A DNA stretch of 64,000 nucleotides, from positions 53,035,730 through 53,099,729 of the forward strand of contig CM067358.1 of NCBI GenBank assembly GCA_034190875.2, read 5' to 3'. Numbering within the stretch: position 1 is the stretch's first letter; each line of letters starts with the position of its first letter. The stretch comes from Urechis unicinctus (lineage: Eukaryota > Annelida > Polychaeta > Xenopneusta > Urechidae). The position numbers and the translations under genes are program-made. The notes below the pieces were generated by a model. That model ran no database searches. It saw only the letters and a list, made by a program, of their open reading frames with translations, and was not told where the DNA came from. Of this stretch, positions 51,901-61,776 are shown piece by piece.

Positions 51901-53805
51901 TTTTCTGCAACGTATGGCACCTGTCTAATTATTTACCAATCACTTCACTTTGGGTTATTTAGTAAAACTTTAACGGATCAATATAATTTTTGGTGTTGTA
52001 TTTAAATTCCAGGAAGCTGTAAAACAAGTGGCAAAATCCACCTCTGGAAGGGATGAATCTGATCTGGACTCTGTGGCAGCAAAGGAAAAGTCACGTAACA
52101 AACATCGGCAAAGAGAAAAAGACGTCTCTAAGGTACATTCCTCTTTGAAGATTAACCAATCAGTGTGGTGCATACCTGGAATATAGATGCTTTTCTTTTC
52201 AAGTGATTTGACTGGTCTCCAATATTGAAACTCCCATTTTCTCTTATAGCCACAATTACTTTGATTTCTTTATATGTTCTTAAAAAACAAACTGTTTGGT
52301 ATTAACAAATATCCATTCCATCACAGGACCGAGACAATCTGTCGTCTGACAAAAGAGATGGTCATTCCAAACGAAAATCGAAAACAGACAAGAAGAAAAA
52401 GAAATCAAAATCAAGGAAGTCTAAAGATGCCCCACCTGCAGAGGTTGTGCCAGTCAGAGAGGTCCCACAACACAGCTCCAGGTAATGTAGATACCCTCAC
52501 AGGTAAACAGTGATTACCATCACCAAAAGCACTCGAGTCTTATATCCCCCTTCTCCCTAGCAGCTGATATATTAAACATGATCAGAGGCCTCTTAAGACT
52601 TGAGTACATTGCTGCTCACTGTTCATGTACAAAAGTATACTAATATCTTGAAAGAGCAATGTACACTTTAAAAGATTCAAATGTTTGACAACCATTCTAT
52701 AAATCAATTGTTATATCACCTTCTCCAGTTGATGCCCACTGCACATATACAGCATTAGTCTACTTAAGCTGAATGATGATATGCTACTTATTTGGAAAGA
52801 TAAAACATCCTCATGTTTATTTTGGACCTATTGTAGGGATTCTTGGAGGCATCATTTACCGGATGGATTCAGCAGTGCTGTAAGTAATACTTTATACTTC
52901 CTAGCATAGGGTTCACACTGCTTAAGATGAACCGTACAATTCAAGCTAGTAGTCATCACCACAGTGGCCTTGTAGCATTGCTCTAATTGTTGCTATAGTA
53001 ACTGATTACATATATGCAGGATGACCGAGGTGATAAACTAGGACATAGCATGAGAGCTGCTCCCAGGTCACGCACAGCCTCCGAATGCAGCAGCTTAGTC
53101 TCCCGAGTGTCAAGCACTAGAGAACAGGTGAATCATCCTGCTCTGTGTAATCTCCTCCTATTCACCTTTGCAGATTTAACCACAGGTACCTCAAAATATA
53201 CTTCCTTTCACCAAGCAGCTTCATATATATATATATATATATATTGTTGGGTACAGGAGTTACTAGCCAGGCTACACCAGCAGCAAGTGGCCAACCAGCA
53301 GCGAGATCAGATGCGAAGGATGGCTCAAGAACTCATCAACCAGGCTTACCAACAGGACGTAGAGGTTGCTCGCCAACAACACATGCACGATCAGGCCACA
53401 GCCACCAAGTTGCTCAATGAAGCATTCCCATTGGCCAACCTTCCACGACCGTCCTCTTCCAATAGAAGCGAATCTCCCAGGTCACCACCGCTCCGGACTT
53501 CCAACCAAAGCGGATCTGCGATGGAATCAAACGCTTCTGTAAAATCTGAGCCTTTCCTGTCCTCAACAAAGTCGTCTGTATCCACCAAGAAACCAAGTGC
53601 CTTGGAGAGGCTTTTGAATGAAGGTACTCTTGTGTCTGGGTTGTCCAGTGGTAGACCCAGTGCAACTTCACATCTTCAAACAGGTGCTTGGACCCAGCAA
53701 CCCACATCTAGTATTGGCGATCAAGGTCGCCCTGACAGAGAACAATTATTAGAAGTTGTGCGGGAGGAATTTAGATCAATGCAGCCGCCCTCTTCAAATG
53801 CTTGA
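12963..53805 (+). CDS. Giant Ser/Thr-rich (mucin-like) single-pass membrane protein, KIAA1549/UPF0606 family-like
   Basis: Exons by GT-AG and phase: 12963-28769, 28944-44963, 45140-45246, 45457-45612, 45796-45972, 46676-48645, 50767-50938, 51241-51534, 52013-52132, 52327-52481, 52837-52879, 53020-53127, 53257-53805 (stop TGA). If array frames are restored the protein is about 12,000 residues. N-terminus: 230 polar residues, then a signal-like hydrophobic segment (about 235-254), a Ser/Thr-rich ectodomain with three tandem arrays, a membrane-proximal domain with RRKR, one helix, and a basic/proline-rich tail of about 1190 residues. As in vertebrate KIAA1549 (from memory) there is a Ser-rich ectodomain, a dibasic site before a domain of the form F-x-V-x-D-x-x-T/G, a helix ending LLWK/LYWK, a basic KKxKxxxRRR-x-x-Y patch, an LLNEAFPLA motif (LLDDAFALV) and a final LLEVVREEF (LIKAIREEL). 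Start: ATG at 12963 has a strong context; an in-frame ATG at 12867 is weaker. Function of this family is poorly known. Exon structure of the 3' part is secure; the arrays carry many frame breaks. Confidence 0.7.
13578..13724 (+). other. Signal-like hydrophobic segment 235 residues into the giant protein
   Basis: HTVAISLILFLALASPCGA (13665-13724 region) is followed by TTSEVHK, as at a signal-peptidase site. In-frame ATGs at 13578 (MKK) and 13590 (MGS) sit 25-29 codons before it, with a basic stretch (RYFRGSRSSR) between, so a start there would give an ordinary long signal peptide. Starting at 12963 instead makes it an internal signal or signal-anchor. The sequence does not decide. Confidence 0.55.
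15280..28520 (+). repeat. Coding tandem array A: eight copies of a 1668-bp (556-codon) dimeric unit
   Basis: The anchor ATG before Y/Q-S-M/L-L recurs at 15298, 16966, 18634, 20310, 21979, 23647, 25317 and 26990 (spacings 1668, 1668, 1676, 1669, 1668, 1670, 1673). 1668 is 3 x 556. The last copy stops about 1530 bases in, at 28520. Each unit is itself two diverged halves, of about 822 bp (anchor MQSFLSTDSF at 16120 and equivalents) and about 846 bp, both running STDSF-[IL]-PSLKS to SIPTTDS-S-SILxNP. Copies are nearly identical at the DNA level. Encoded protein is about one third serine by eye, with Thr, Pro and hydrophobics, so a long O-glycosylated stalk is plausible. Confidence 0.93.
28770..28943 (+). 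other. Intron between the two huge ectodomain exons
   Basis: Donor TCAAAAG|GTACAA at 28769/28770 and acceptor TTTTTTCCCCCAG|AAAC ending 28943. The phase (1) is kept: the G at 28769 plus AA gives Glu, and the frame continues ETSETMSETNSVT. Without splicing the frame ends at a stop near 28870. Confidence 0.7.
29176..29275. other. Assembly gap of 100 N
   Basis: Exactly 100 N, the usual placeholder for a gap of unknown length. It lies in the ectodomain exon, directly before the first visible copy of array B. Confidence 0.98.
29276..31640 (+). repeat. Coding tandem array B: about three acidic Ser/Thr/Asp/Glu-rich copies
   Basis: TTTGTTTCTACAGAAGATCA recurs at 29276, 30047 and 30925. The first unit is 771 bp because it lacks about 60-70 bases after GTTGAAATTC (near 29709), and the second is 878 bp. 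The third decays from about 30980 with many indels. Encoded repeat: DEPSTLTDVNESTVATD, STEGEATESVDVTEATS, SLSESVSLETESSDVEI. It is acidic, unlike array A. Lying next to the gap, its true copy number is unknown. Confidence 0.85.
31641..32480 (+). other. Frame-broken link between arrays B and C
   Basis: Ser/Thr-rich reading continues but no frame stays open throughout. 32040-32125 is a degenerate copy of the part of array C seen at about 33730-33810 (GATACGACAATCCAGACATC, then CAGCTGTCCCATCTAC). From 32317 the frame is open into array C. Confidence 0.5.
32481..42475 (+). repeat. Coding tandem array C: six copies plus a partial of a 1626-bp (542-codon) dimeric unit
   Basis: The anchor in GAAATCATGAC recurs at 32566, 34194, 35824, 37430, 39055, 40680 and 42306 (spacings 1628, 1630, 1606, 1625, 1625, 1626). 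1626 is 3 x 542. Each unit holds two related halves of about 786 and 840 bp: EEIMTSDTLDTGLETSSRRL and EEIMTSDILDTGLKTYSMRF, both continuing RTPxxSTGATDAS and SRVQRSS. Copy 3 lacks 24 bp near 36324. Content is Ser/Thr/Gln/Asp/Glu, with no similarity to array A. Confidence 0.93.
43100..44190 (+). repeat. Coding minisatellite with consensus DxSSEFxSxSFTTP
   Basis: A degenerate unit of about 15-17 codons repeats some 20 times, with forms such as DLSSEFISQSFTT, DMSSEFVSLSYSAP and GISSEFISQSFTTP. Drift is far greater than in arrays A and C, so it is older or less homogenised. It lies between array C and the unique membrane-proximal part. Confidence 0.8.
44320..44345 (+). other. Probable 1-nt frame break in a T run
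   Basis: The long frame ends at a stop at 44358-44360, while the frame two positions along is open across the same place (FISSSLTSPDLSTDSVLP) and runs to the exon donor at 44963. The switch must fall near CACTTTTTATTTC (44337-44350), a homopolymer. The sequence here is not part of a near-identical array. Confidence 0.6.
45140..45972 (+). other. Membrane-proximal domain and transmembrane helix of the giant protein
   Basis: Three exons (45140-45246, 45457-45612, 45796-45972), with the domain beginning in the previous exon at FEDLLIMTVRVTYG. Reads GLLKAYLIGLTLPVSNRRKR (furin-type RRKR at 45187-45198), then YAVTVKDIEESDAE, ADITFYVWDKDTG, DVEPVFKRMAKSD, then a helix of about 25 hydrophobic residues (about 45847-45921) followed by KRGYLSKR as the inner basic flank. 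The layout is SEA-like (beta strands around a cleavage site next to the membrane), but no GSVVV site is seen. This block gives the best match to the KIAA1549 family. Confidence 0.7.
48646..50766 (+). other. Intron of the giant gene
   Basis: Runs from the GTAAGT donor after 48645 to the GCATAG acceptor at 50766. No embedded gene or recognised repeat. Confidence 0.6.
53223..53244. repeat. Short (TA)n in the last intron of the giant gene
   Basis: About eleven TA repeats lie 12 bases before the last acceptor (GGGTACAG). They take the place of a pyrimidine tract. Confidence 0.8.
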
Positions 53806-56254
53806 CCTGACAGAACAGCAATAGGACTTAATTGTCTCTTGACAATATTTCCACAGTGCCACAATAACAATTATGAATGGATTAATTAACAAGCTTACCA
53901 TTCCAATGTCCAAATATACACTAACAAAATTACTTCAATGTTAAAGTAGAATTGTAGACCATTATTAATTGAATATATCCCCTTTTGGAATATTTCAACA
54001 ACTCAAAGAACCTGTTGTATCATTGCTCGATTTCTCATCCTTTTGGTGGTAGTTTTAATACTCGTAAAACTTATCTGACTCAGTTTTTAGCCATAATGCA
54101 TCACCAGCTGTTTTATATTTGGCAAAGTGTCTTAGTCTGGTTTTGTGCGAGTAGAATGTTTGCTATATTTCATGAAAAAGTTTGTGTGAATGCCTATTAT
54201 AGAGCTGTATATTGAACTGTTGATATTTTTGAATGGCTTTTTTTGAAAATATTGTAGATACTTAGTAGTGGTCTGTATAAAGTAAATTGTTATTGCATAT
54301 ACCAAGTTAGTGAATGTATTACAGCCTTCACGTATTATTCAAGTGTAGTTTGTATATTTTTATCTTAATGGCAATGCTTTTAGATAAAATGTTGATTTGA
54401 TTTATAACTATAGATAATTTGTGTTCAAAATTTTTACACCCACTTTTTCGAGCAATACCAGGAATGGGAACATTTTTGTTGCATACTGAGTGAAATCTAA
54501 GCCTGTGCCTACCTAATACACCTCTTACAAACCAGTGTATTGATCTCAAATGCATAATAATGCTTAGGAACGATAGTTAAAACAGTATGGAATGTGCTGT
54601 ACATATTCAATTTCATATTCCAGACCTATCCAATCACAAGCATTTGGGAACAGAAATAATATACTGGTGTCTTCAACAAGGTGATATTGTTAAGGTGCTG
54701 GATGAGGATGGTTGACTTGCTTTTGACAGTCAGTGCACACCTGCAGGAAAACTCATGCCCCTTCGACACGTCCAATATAAATCCATTGAGTTGGTACATC
54801 CTCTTTTTAATGATGGAACCACCATTTAACATGATCATCTGAGTCAGTGGTATCCAGTCAAGTTGTCACAATGTGGGTTTTTACCCATAACTTGTGGGTC
54901 AAGGCATAGCAGTTTATCACTTCTGCACATGGATCAGCTGAAATGTGCTTGGAGGTAGACATATAATATATGATCATCATCATAATCATTAAATGTCATC
55001 ATTTAGTCTCTACTATATATTAACTGTTTGTGATCATGATAGTGAGATCATATTGGTCTGCCACAAGTGCCTAAGTGGTTTACAAGTGATAGATTGGCAA
55101 CATATATATCATGTCTTTCACAGCCACCAGTCTTGAACAAAACAGACATAAATATTTCCTTTATTTCGTTCAACAAAATGATATTAGCCCAACATTGTGT
55201 TATGGGGATAACATGCAAGACAATGGCTCAAGGAATACAAACGGTATCCTAAATATCTTGGGAATAAATATTGAAAAGGAGCATTTTGAAGTGTCAACAT
55301 TCTACCTATATACCATCACATGACATCCAAACATGGTAGCATTTCCTAACCTGTGACATCCATCAGTTATAATCATATGCAAGTTTCCTAGCACAAACAT
55401 GTCAAGCAAAACAGAGAATTCCCTAGGGTATATTTGAAAGAATGAAGACTCTTCATGGAATCTTTGGTAGCTTAAAGCAGGATTGAAAACAAAACACACA
55501 AAGCTGAAATTATGAAACACTGCATGGCTTGGTTTGGTTTATTAGAAGTTGTTGATACCGAGTACAGGCGAAATTAAAACAACATGTAATTACAGGGGAA
55601 TTACCAAGAATCGGAAGCAACCTCCACCCGCTGACTTGATCAGGAACACCCATTTACCACTTCACTTTATTTTCACAGCCTGCATTGTTCTTGACACCCT
55701 TTTCTAAGCAATGTATAATTTTTAAATACATCACACATATCTCATGCTATATCCCCCATTGTTAATTTGTTAATGTATAAAACCACACACCATCCACTTT
55801 TCTATCCTATGAAGTTGCGAAGCTGGTCCGATAATACAAAGATTTGTTGCCAACAATTGTTACACACAATATTATAAATTACATATAAGCATCTTTGAAT
55901 AACACTGAATGAAATCAGACAAATAAATGGTAAAAGATGCTAATGCACTTAAATGATTGGAACACACACAAAAAAACAGAATCATTCAATACTAACAAGA
56001 AATACATATGCAGCGCATTATTTCTTTTTTCAACGCTTGTTTTCAACAGATTATTTCTCAGGTAACTTAAAGATTACAATGCTTGGGTAGTAAGGATGAT
56101 ACAGTGATGTTTTTTCTATGAAATAAACCATCAACTGACCGGTAAACCCTATGATGATCAGTAATAGCGATATCACTCAGAAGTGGTGTGATGCTCGCCC
56201 AATGAAATATTCACAATGAAAGAAAAAACCCAGAGTCTATTAGTGATGCATACA
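53806..56254. other. Convergent 3' regions of the giant gene and ube2m
   Basis: AT-rich, with no coding exon recognised. Possible poly(A) signals: AATAAA at 55263-55268 (plus strand) for the giant gene, and TTTATT at 55666-55671 (AATAAA on the minus strand) for ube2m. Neither is proven. The two genes point at each other, so this holds their 3' UTRs. Confidence 0.5.
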
Positions 56255-59200
56255 TCATTTCAGACACCGTTCAAAATATGTTGAGCCAACGTAACCACCG
56301 CGCATAGCTTTGGCCACGTTTTGTTCAAAAAGTCTCCTGTTGTTTTGCAAGACTTCAGCAGCATCTTTATTGAGAGGATCTTCAGGGTTTGGTTCCTGGA
56401 GAACACACCATTAATCAACCATAAGCTCAATCAAAGCTTAATCACCATTAATCAACCATAAGCTCAATCGATGCTTAATCACCATTAATCAACCATAAGC
56501 TCAATCAATGCTTAATCACCATTAATCAACCATAAGCTCAATCAATGCTTAATCACCATTAATCAACCATAAGCTCAATCAATGCTTAATCACCATTAAT
56601 CAACCATAAGCTCAATCAATGCTTAATCACCATTAATCAACCATAAGCTCAATCAATGTTTAATCACCAATTAATGATCTGCATTCACAAAGTGACAATT
56701 GCAATGTTTGATTTGACAGACATCGGTTAAGGATTTGATGAGGAAATGCTCACCAAAAATAGATACTGCAGCCCATAAACAATGGAGTTAATCGTCAACA
56801 CAGGTTTCCAATCCTCCCTGCAGTTACAATATTAAATGCATATTTTTAACACATTTTGTGTATTGCTGAATTAAAAAAAGAAAATACACAAGTAGGAAAT
56901 ATAGAAAAGATCCAGTTGTACCTCAATATATTAAGACAGATGTTTCCTTCAAGGTCAATATTAGGATGGTACACCATTGTATCACATTTGACTTTGGGAG
57001 GTTCGTGTGGATAACCTTGACCTACTTTGAAGCTAAATACAAATCTACCACCTCGGTAAAATCCCTGAAACAGACACATCATATGTGATAAGTCAATCAA
57101 AGTTATCCACAATAAGTACTGAAGATGGAAAAAACACAATACAAACCTCATCTGGGCAGATGATAACTTTGAAATTGAGGAGATCATCAGCATCTGGGAA
57201 CTCCGTCTGACAGGTTCTGGGCAAGCTGAGTTCATTAATATCTGCACAGATCAAATGAAATTGACATGAAACATTGAGATTTACATCACTTTCCACAGTC
57301 AGGCTGATATGGCTACGATTCTCGATGGACAGAATACCTGCTTGGTAGAGTAAACATTATGATCGGCAGTGATTCTTGTCTAGAGCTAAAGAACTAGGAA
57401 GGTTGCCGTCAAAACATTTGGTTGATCCGCTATAAGGGGAAAACCAAGACTACTCATGGTTGGTGTGATCAATTTTGCGTTTTCAATAGGATTTTGAGTT
57501 AAACGTTATGACGATATTCATTAAATCATAAAGTTTGTGCTTTTACATTGCCAAACACTGACAAACATGCCACCTAGATGGATTACATAAAGCTTATATA
57601 TGTCACAAAATTTTGGACAAATGTTCAATATAAAAAAGGGGGATGCTACTTTGGTTAGAAGTCCATGATAAGAAAGTTAAGATCATTTCCTATTATTACC
57701 AACAACGAATGGGCCGCAATATGCGATATGATAGATACTGAGTGATAGGAATTGTCAACAAATTCATAAAATGTGATCATTCAATTGATTATTGTCAAAA
57801 ACTCAAAATGGGATCGCCACTAATGAGGATGACACCAAGGGGAACATCTATCAAAATAGCACAATTCAATTCGTTTTTATTCCTCATCAAATTGCAAAGA
57901 TTGGTCATCTCCAGATAGGAATTGCATGTCATGCTTTCAGATGGCACCAGGTTCAGGCCTATTGAGGCTTGATTTCAAGAGGACACGTGAAAAGTACACA
58001 CCTCAACTTTCATCCTCTCCCTATGAAAAATGGAATGAAGTACTATATCCAAGCATTCAAAGATACAAGATTTTTAATTCATGTACAGTCGTCCCTTGGT
58101 ATCCCCCCCCCCCCCACTGGATGGGCCATTCCATGTATCCAGCCACTTTTGCTGGTCCAGAATGACTTGCAATGTAAAATTACCCCTTTTGACCGGCCAC
58201 CCCATGTATCCTGCCAACAACTGTCAATTTTACCCCTCCCGTCCAGCCACTTCACATGCAACTCCAACAGTTTTTGGTTGAGAGCCCAATGAAAATGTCA
58301 AACAAAATTGCACACAATTAACGATAAGATCATAGTCTTCCTAAATTCACACCTTTCACAATATGACTATCAATACAAGCAGGCTCATCAATAGAGGTAG
58401 TAACCAAATTTAACAAGCTTGTGAACCAGTGTCAGTCAGGCTTATGCCAGTTAACATCCAAATTCCAAGCACTTGATCATCCGCAAAAGTAGCCCAACCA
58501 GATGTCTACGCAGACGTCCCACAATGACTGAATCCAACGCAATGTATAAATCCACAATTCAATTCATATACCCTGAACATCTAAAACCTAGCGAGTTAAT
58601 TGGTTTCATCACGTTTTGATGGTAATGGACAATTAGCATTTATAATCACGAGTGATTTATTCAGCTGACATGGTCTACCATTATGAATGCAGTCGTGGTG
58701 GCATCATCATTCAATGAGGTTGTCACCAAGTTTATTTTTACGAGTATCTGCGCATAAGCACAGTGCAGGCTATTTCAATAAGCCTTCGTTACCATTGATG
58801 GACTAAAGAATTAACATGTCTGCTGCAATCCAACTGTGTCAAAAGTCTGCATACATCAAAATATTCACCTCAAAAGTCAATGAATTAACTGCAAGCAGGA
58901 CATAGTTGATAGCTTTCTTGATATAATTGATTCTTGATATAATTGATTATAAGTTTTATGGAGAAAAGAATTAACGTCTGCTGCGATCCAACTGTGTCAA
59001 AAGTGTGCATACATCAAGATATTCACCTCTAGGGATTAGTCAATGAATAAACTGTAAGCAGGACATTGTTGATAACTTTCATGATATAATTGATTGTAAG
59101 TTTTATCAAAGAATAAGTTTAACACTGGGATAGTCATGAAAAAAAATCTGCCCAACAGCAGGGATTATCTAGTTAGAATTTAAACTTTCAATGCCGGAAA

Positions 59201-59585
59201 CTGACAATGATACTGATCGCTCAGGGCTATCACAAAAGAAAATTTTAATGAAATTTCCATCAAACAAACTTAATGAGCTAGCATTAGTAGATATTCAAAC
59301 AGGACATTATCCGAGGTAACTTTTCGTGAGTGTAAAAATATAGGGGTAGTTCATAATTTATGGCGAAGGAGCTAAAGAGTAGAAGAAAAAATGTCACTGT
59401 CAGCTGGTGGTAACTGGTAACAGATTTGGGTGTTGATTGAGAACCGTCTGCTCAAGACTTCATGGTTGATCACCTTTCGTTATTCTCAGCTGAGCGGCAG
59501 ATGCCTTTTTCTGGCCCATTCCTTTAGATGAACCAACGGAAGCACCATCCTTCTGTTGCCCTTTCAAAGAAAATAATTTAATCAT
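56255..59585 (-). CDS. ube2m: NEDD8-conjugating enzyme E2 (UBC12), complete
   Basis: Five exons on the minus strand: 59585-59474, 57241-57147, 57064-56922, 56817-56754, 56395-56255 (stop included). They total 555 bases, giving 184 residues against 183 in human UBE2M. The N-terminus [12 protein letters not shown] is the UBC12 extension that docks on the NEDD8 E1. Then come [56 protein letters not shown] with the catalytic Cys, [10 protein letters not shown], and the C-terminal [15 protein letters not shown]. It takes NEDD8 from the NAE1-UBA3 E1 and, with RBX1/DCN1, passes it to cullins, activating cullin-RING ligases. All E2 core residues seen are intact. Intron 1 is large (57242-59473) and carries a duplication; the last intron carries a 37-bp minisatellite. 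It is convergent with the giant gene and head-to-head with ptdss2. Confidence 0.97.
56403..56668. repeat. 37-bp minisatellite in the last intron of ube2m
   Basis: About seven copies of a unit beginning TTAATCACCATTAATCAACC and ending AATCAATGC, nearly identical, with single changes (AATCAAAGC, AATCGATGC). It begins about eight bases upstream (gene sense) of the last exon's acceptor region and fills most of the 358-bp intron. Confidence 0.93.
58103..58115. repeat. Poly(C) run
   Basis: Thirteen consecutive C in intron 1 of ube2m. Its length is likely unreliable. Confidence 0.9.
58800..59107. repeat. Tandem duplication of about 150-165 bp in ube2m intron 1
   Basis: TCTGCTGCAATCCAACTGTG (about 58818) recurs as TCTGCTGCGATCCAACTGTG (about 58977). 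Both copies continue through GCATACATCAA, ATATTCACCTC, GCAGGACAT and GATATAATTGATT to TAAGTTTTAT. The copies differ at about 10% of positions by eye, and the first has an extra internal TTGATATAATTGATTC. Confidence 0.85.
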
Positions 59586-60090
59586 TTTGAATCCAGTTTT
59601 TTGAGAACACAGAGACGAAGAATAATACTCCGCCTCACCATCGATTGAACAGGAAGTTCCAGTAAGTAAATTCTACGTTTTAGTTTCGTACAATATCAAG
59701 CCTTTAGGGGGAAATAAAGTATTACGATATTTCTTTCATATATGACACTTTTAAGGCATAAAATTAATTTTGAAAGATATAAAGAATTATTAAGTACTAA
59801 GTTATACGCAACAAAATTATTAGTTATATGTATTCTGTCGATGTGTAGCGTGTTTACGACTCAGCCGCTCGTGCTTGCTTGCGCTGCCAGCGGCGAGGAG
59901 GCGTGGGGAAGTTTTCCGATTTACGGTTGTTATTTGTCTGATGACAGCAGAAACATCCCACCGGTTTATCTTGTTGTGTATAAAAACCATCACACGAGCT
60001 CGAACAATAAAATCAAGAGGACATTAGTGATCGTGCGCAGAAGATTCGTTTGATTGCAGGTGTTTGCGCCTTTGATTGAAGTTTGAGGTG
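59586..60090. promoter_or_regulatory. Head-to-head promoter region of ube2m and ptdss2
   Basis: ube2m begins at 59585 on the minus strand and ptdss2 is on the plus strand with its ATG exon preceded by an acceptor, so a 5' UTR exon must lie upstream. 59862-59915 is locally CpG- and GC-rich (GCCGCTCGTGC, GCCAGCGGCGAGGAGGCG). A donor-like GTTTGAG|GTGAGA at 60087/60088 could end a non-coding first exon of ptdss2. No TATA box is evident. Confidence 0.45.
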
Positions 60091-61591
60091 AGAAACCAAG
60101 CACTGAAGCAGTCTGCTATATCCGAGCACCCAGGTTACTCTGTTACTTAGCAAATGAGCTCGTATTAATTAAACTTAGATTGTCAGTTCTGACATGTTGT
60201 GATGAGTTTGGATAGGCTAACATCTATCCTATGTTAGTGTTGGAAAACAAACTGCATCGAATGCATCAACCGGTCAAGCCAAGGACAGGACGCAGGTCCT
60301 GTAGGCTGTACTAGTCAGAAGCTAAATATAGATCAGAGTTGACGACTGACTCCTGTACTGTAGCAAGTTGGAGGTCAGCTTCTATACGAGTTCTTAGAAA
60401 TCATTTGCAATATCTACGTTGCTAGGTATATGTTTGAGTATATGATTAATGCAATCAATATTGATTTTCTATTACAGTATTAGTTCTGGCTGACTGAACA
60501 GAAGCTGGGCAGATCATGTATATAAATTGAAGTATAGACAGACATGCTTATAGTTTAAGAACTTGTATTTCAACTGATCAGCTTTGCCTTTTGGTAATAT
60601 GTACAAAATAGACATGGCAATATAATTTGGAAATAGAGACCATTCATTGTGCTGAAAAAGCATTGTTTGCTAAAGTGAAAAACTATGTCTTGTCATTACA
60701 TTTCTTTAAACAGAACATTCATAATGTTACTAAAATATATTAAATAGATAATAACAGGCAAAGTCATCAGAATAAATCTTTACTTTCCATGAGAAACCCC
60801 ATGAGTCATATGATGGTTACCATAGAAATGATCGGTGTATCTAGGTCTACATTGTGTACATTCCTTTATTGTATGTTGAATTTTTTGTTGAAGCAAATTA
60901 AGCTTAATTTCTTAATTGTTAATTTAATTTTTGATTGAAAAAAAACATTTGTCAACAAAAAAAGCTTATTGATTTGTTTTGTGGGGGGTGGGAGTGGAAT
61001 TATTGATGCTAAGCAACAATAATTCACAGAATGAGAATGAGGCAGTGCACAGTCTATTTTAATTTGAATAAATCATAAGATGCAACTGTTGTTGTTTCGG
61101 ATATTTAATCAAATGGGAAAAACTGATGTAAGTTTGTTCATATAATATTGCCTCTGTTGTTTGTGTTTGTGCCATTCATTACATTTTTCTATCATCAATG
61201 ACATCAAGACTTGTATGGATTTTTTCTATTGATCTCTGGGTCTTTGTTGATATATGCCAGTTTCCATTGTTAGTCTATTAGCTGTGTAATGAGAAGGGTT
61301 ATGGTCTGGGAAAAATTCCTTCTGCATTATATTATAGACTGTTCATTATTGTTCTATGTACAATGTCATGTATGCACTGCTGGTTAATTTGCCTATGACA
61401 TTTACTTTTCCCTTTGAAGTTGATGAGCAATCACAAAGAGATCTAGCCAATTATTGTATACCCTTGCTCAGATTATAATCCTCCATAACAGTCAATCCAT
61501 AGAATAACCATTAAATACGCTTCCTGTTAATCATTCATAGCAATGTTCGATTTGATACACAGTAAGCAGTTTTTGGTTACATGTATTTCAG
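60091..61591 (+). other. Probable 5' UTR intron of ptdss2
   Basis: AT-rich with no coding potential, ending in the acceptor TGTATTTCAG at 61591 directly before the ATG. Nothing else recognised. Confidence 0.45.
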
Positions 61592-61776
61592 ATGGCAGGT
61601 CCTGAGTCAACTGTGAGACGACGTAACGGGAGAAGTGTTCAGGCTGAAGGCCACACTGACTTGAATTACTACAAGCAGCAGAATGGCCACGCTTCATTGC
61701 CCACCGCTCACGACTGGGAAGCAGAGAAAAACAAATACAAGGATTTTTCCGATGATGGGACAATAACCTTCTTCTG
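61592..61776 (+). CDS. ptdss2: Phosphatidylserine synthase 2, first coding exon only
   Basis: The ATG follows the acceptor directly and has 61 full codons plus TG before a GTGAGT donor, so the Trp codon is split. The product starts MAGPESTVRRRNGRSVQ, is polar and cytosolic, and ends YKDFSDDGTITFFW. Vertebrate PTDSS2 has the same layout: a variable hydrophilic N-terminus and a conserved DDGTxTFFW leading into RAHTLT and the first membrane helix. PTDSS2 is an ER multi-pass enzyme that exchanges serine for the ethanolamine of phosphatidylethanolamine. The identity rests on this short conserved motif and on the matching start of the membrane domain; the rest of the gene lies beyond the window. 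Confidence 0.8.

Larger units (their letters stand above)
46676..53805 (+). other. Cytoplasmic tail exons of the giant protein
   Basis: Eight exons after the helix. The long one (46676-48645) is basic at first (KKKKKKPKLQPRRRLDYSG), then has repeated RDYFSD-type motifs (NYFSDNDM, RDYFSDEDYP, RDYFSGDDLP) and SH3-type proline stretches (PVPPPPE, KPPRKPK). Later exons add a Lys-rich run (KTDKKKKKSKSRKSK), RSRTASECSS, a Gln-rich predicted coiled coil (53257-53420), LLNEAFPLA and a C-terminal LLEVVREEFRSM. All junctions keep phase and no frame break is seen, unlike the ectodomain arrays. Confidence 0.75.

Noticed and set aside
53985-55520. Several 60-76 codon frames between the giant gene and ube2m
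   Set aside because: Short, unsupported, and in the expected 3' UTRs.
59742-60053. Plus-strand 103-codon frame in the ube2m-ptdss2 gap
   Set aside because: It starts in AT-rich sequence and spans the CpG-rich promoter-like block. No family similarity and no link to the ptdss2 exon in frame.
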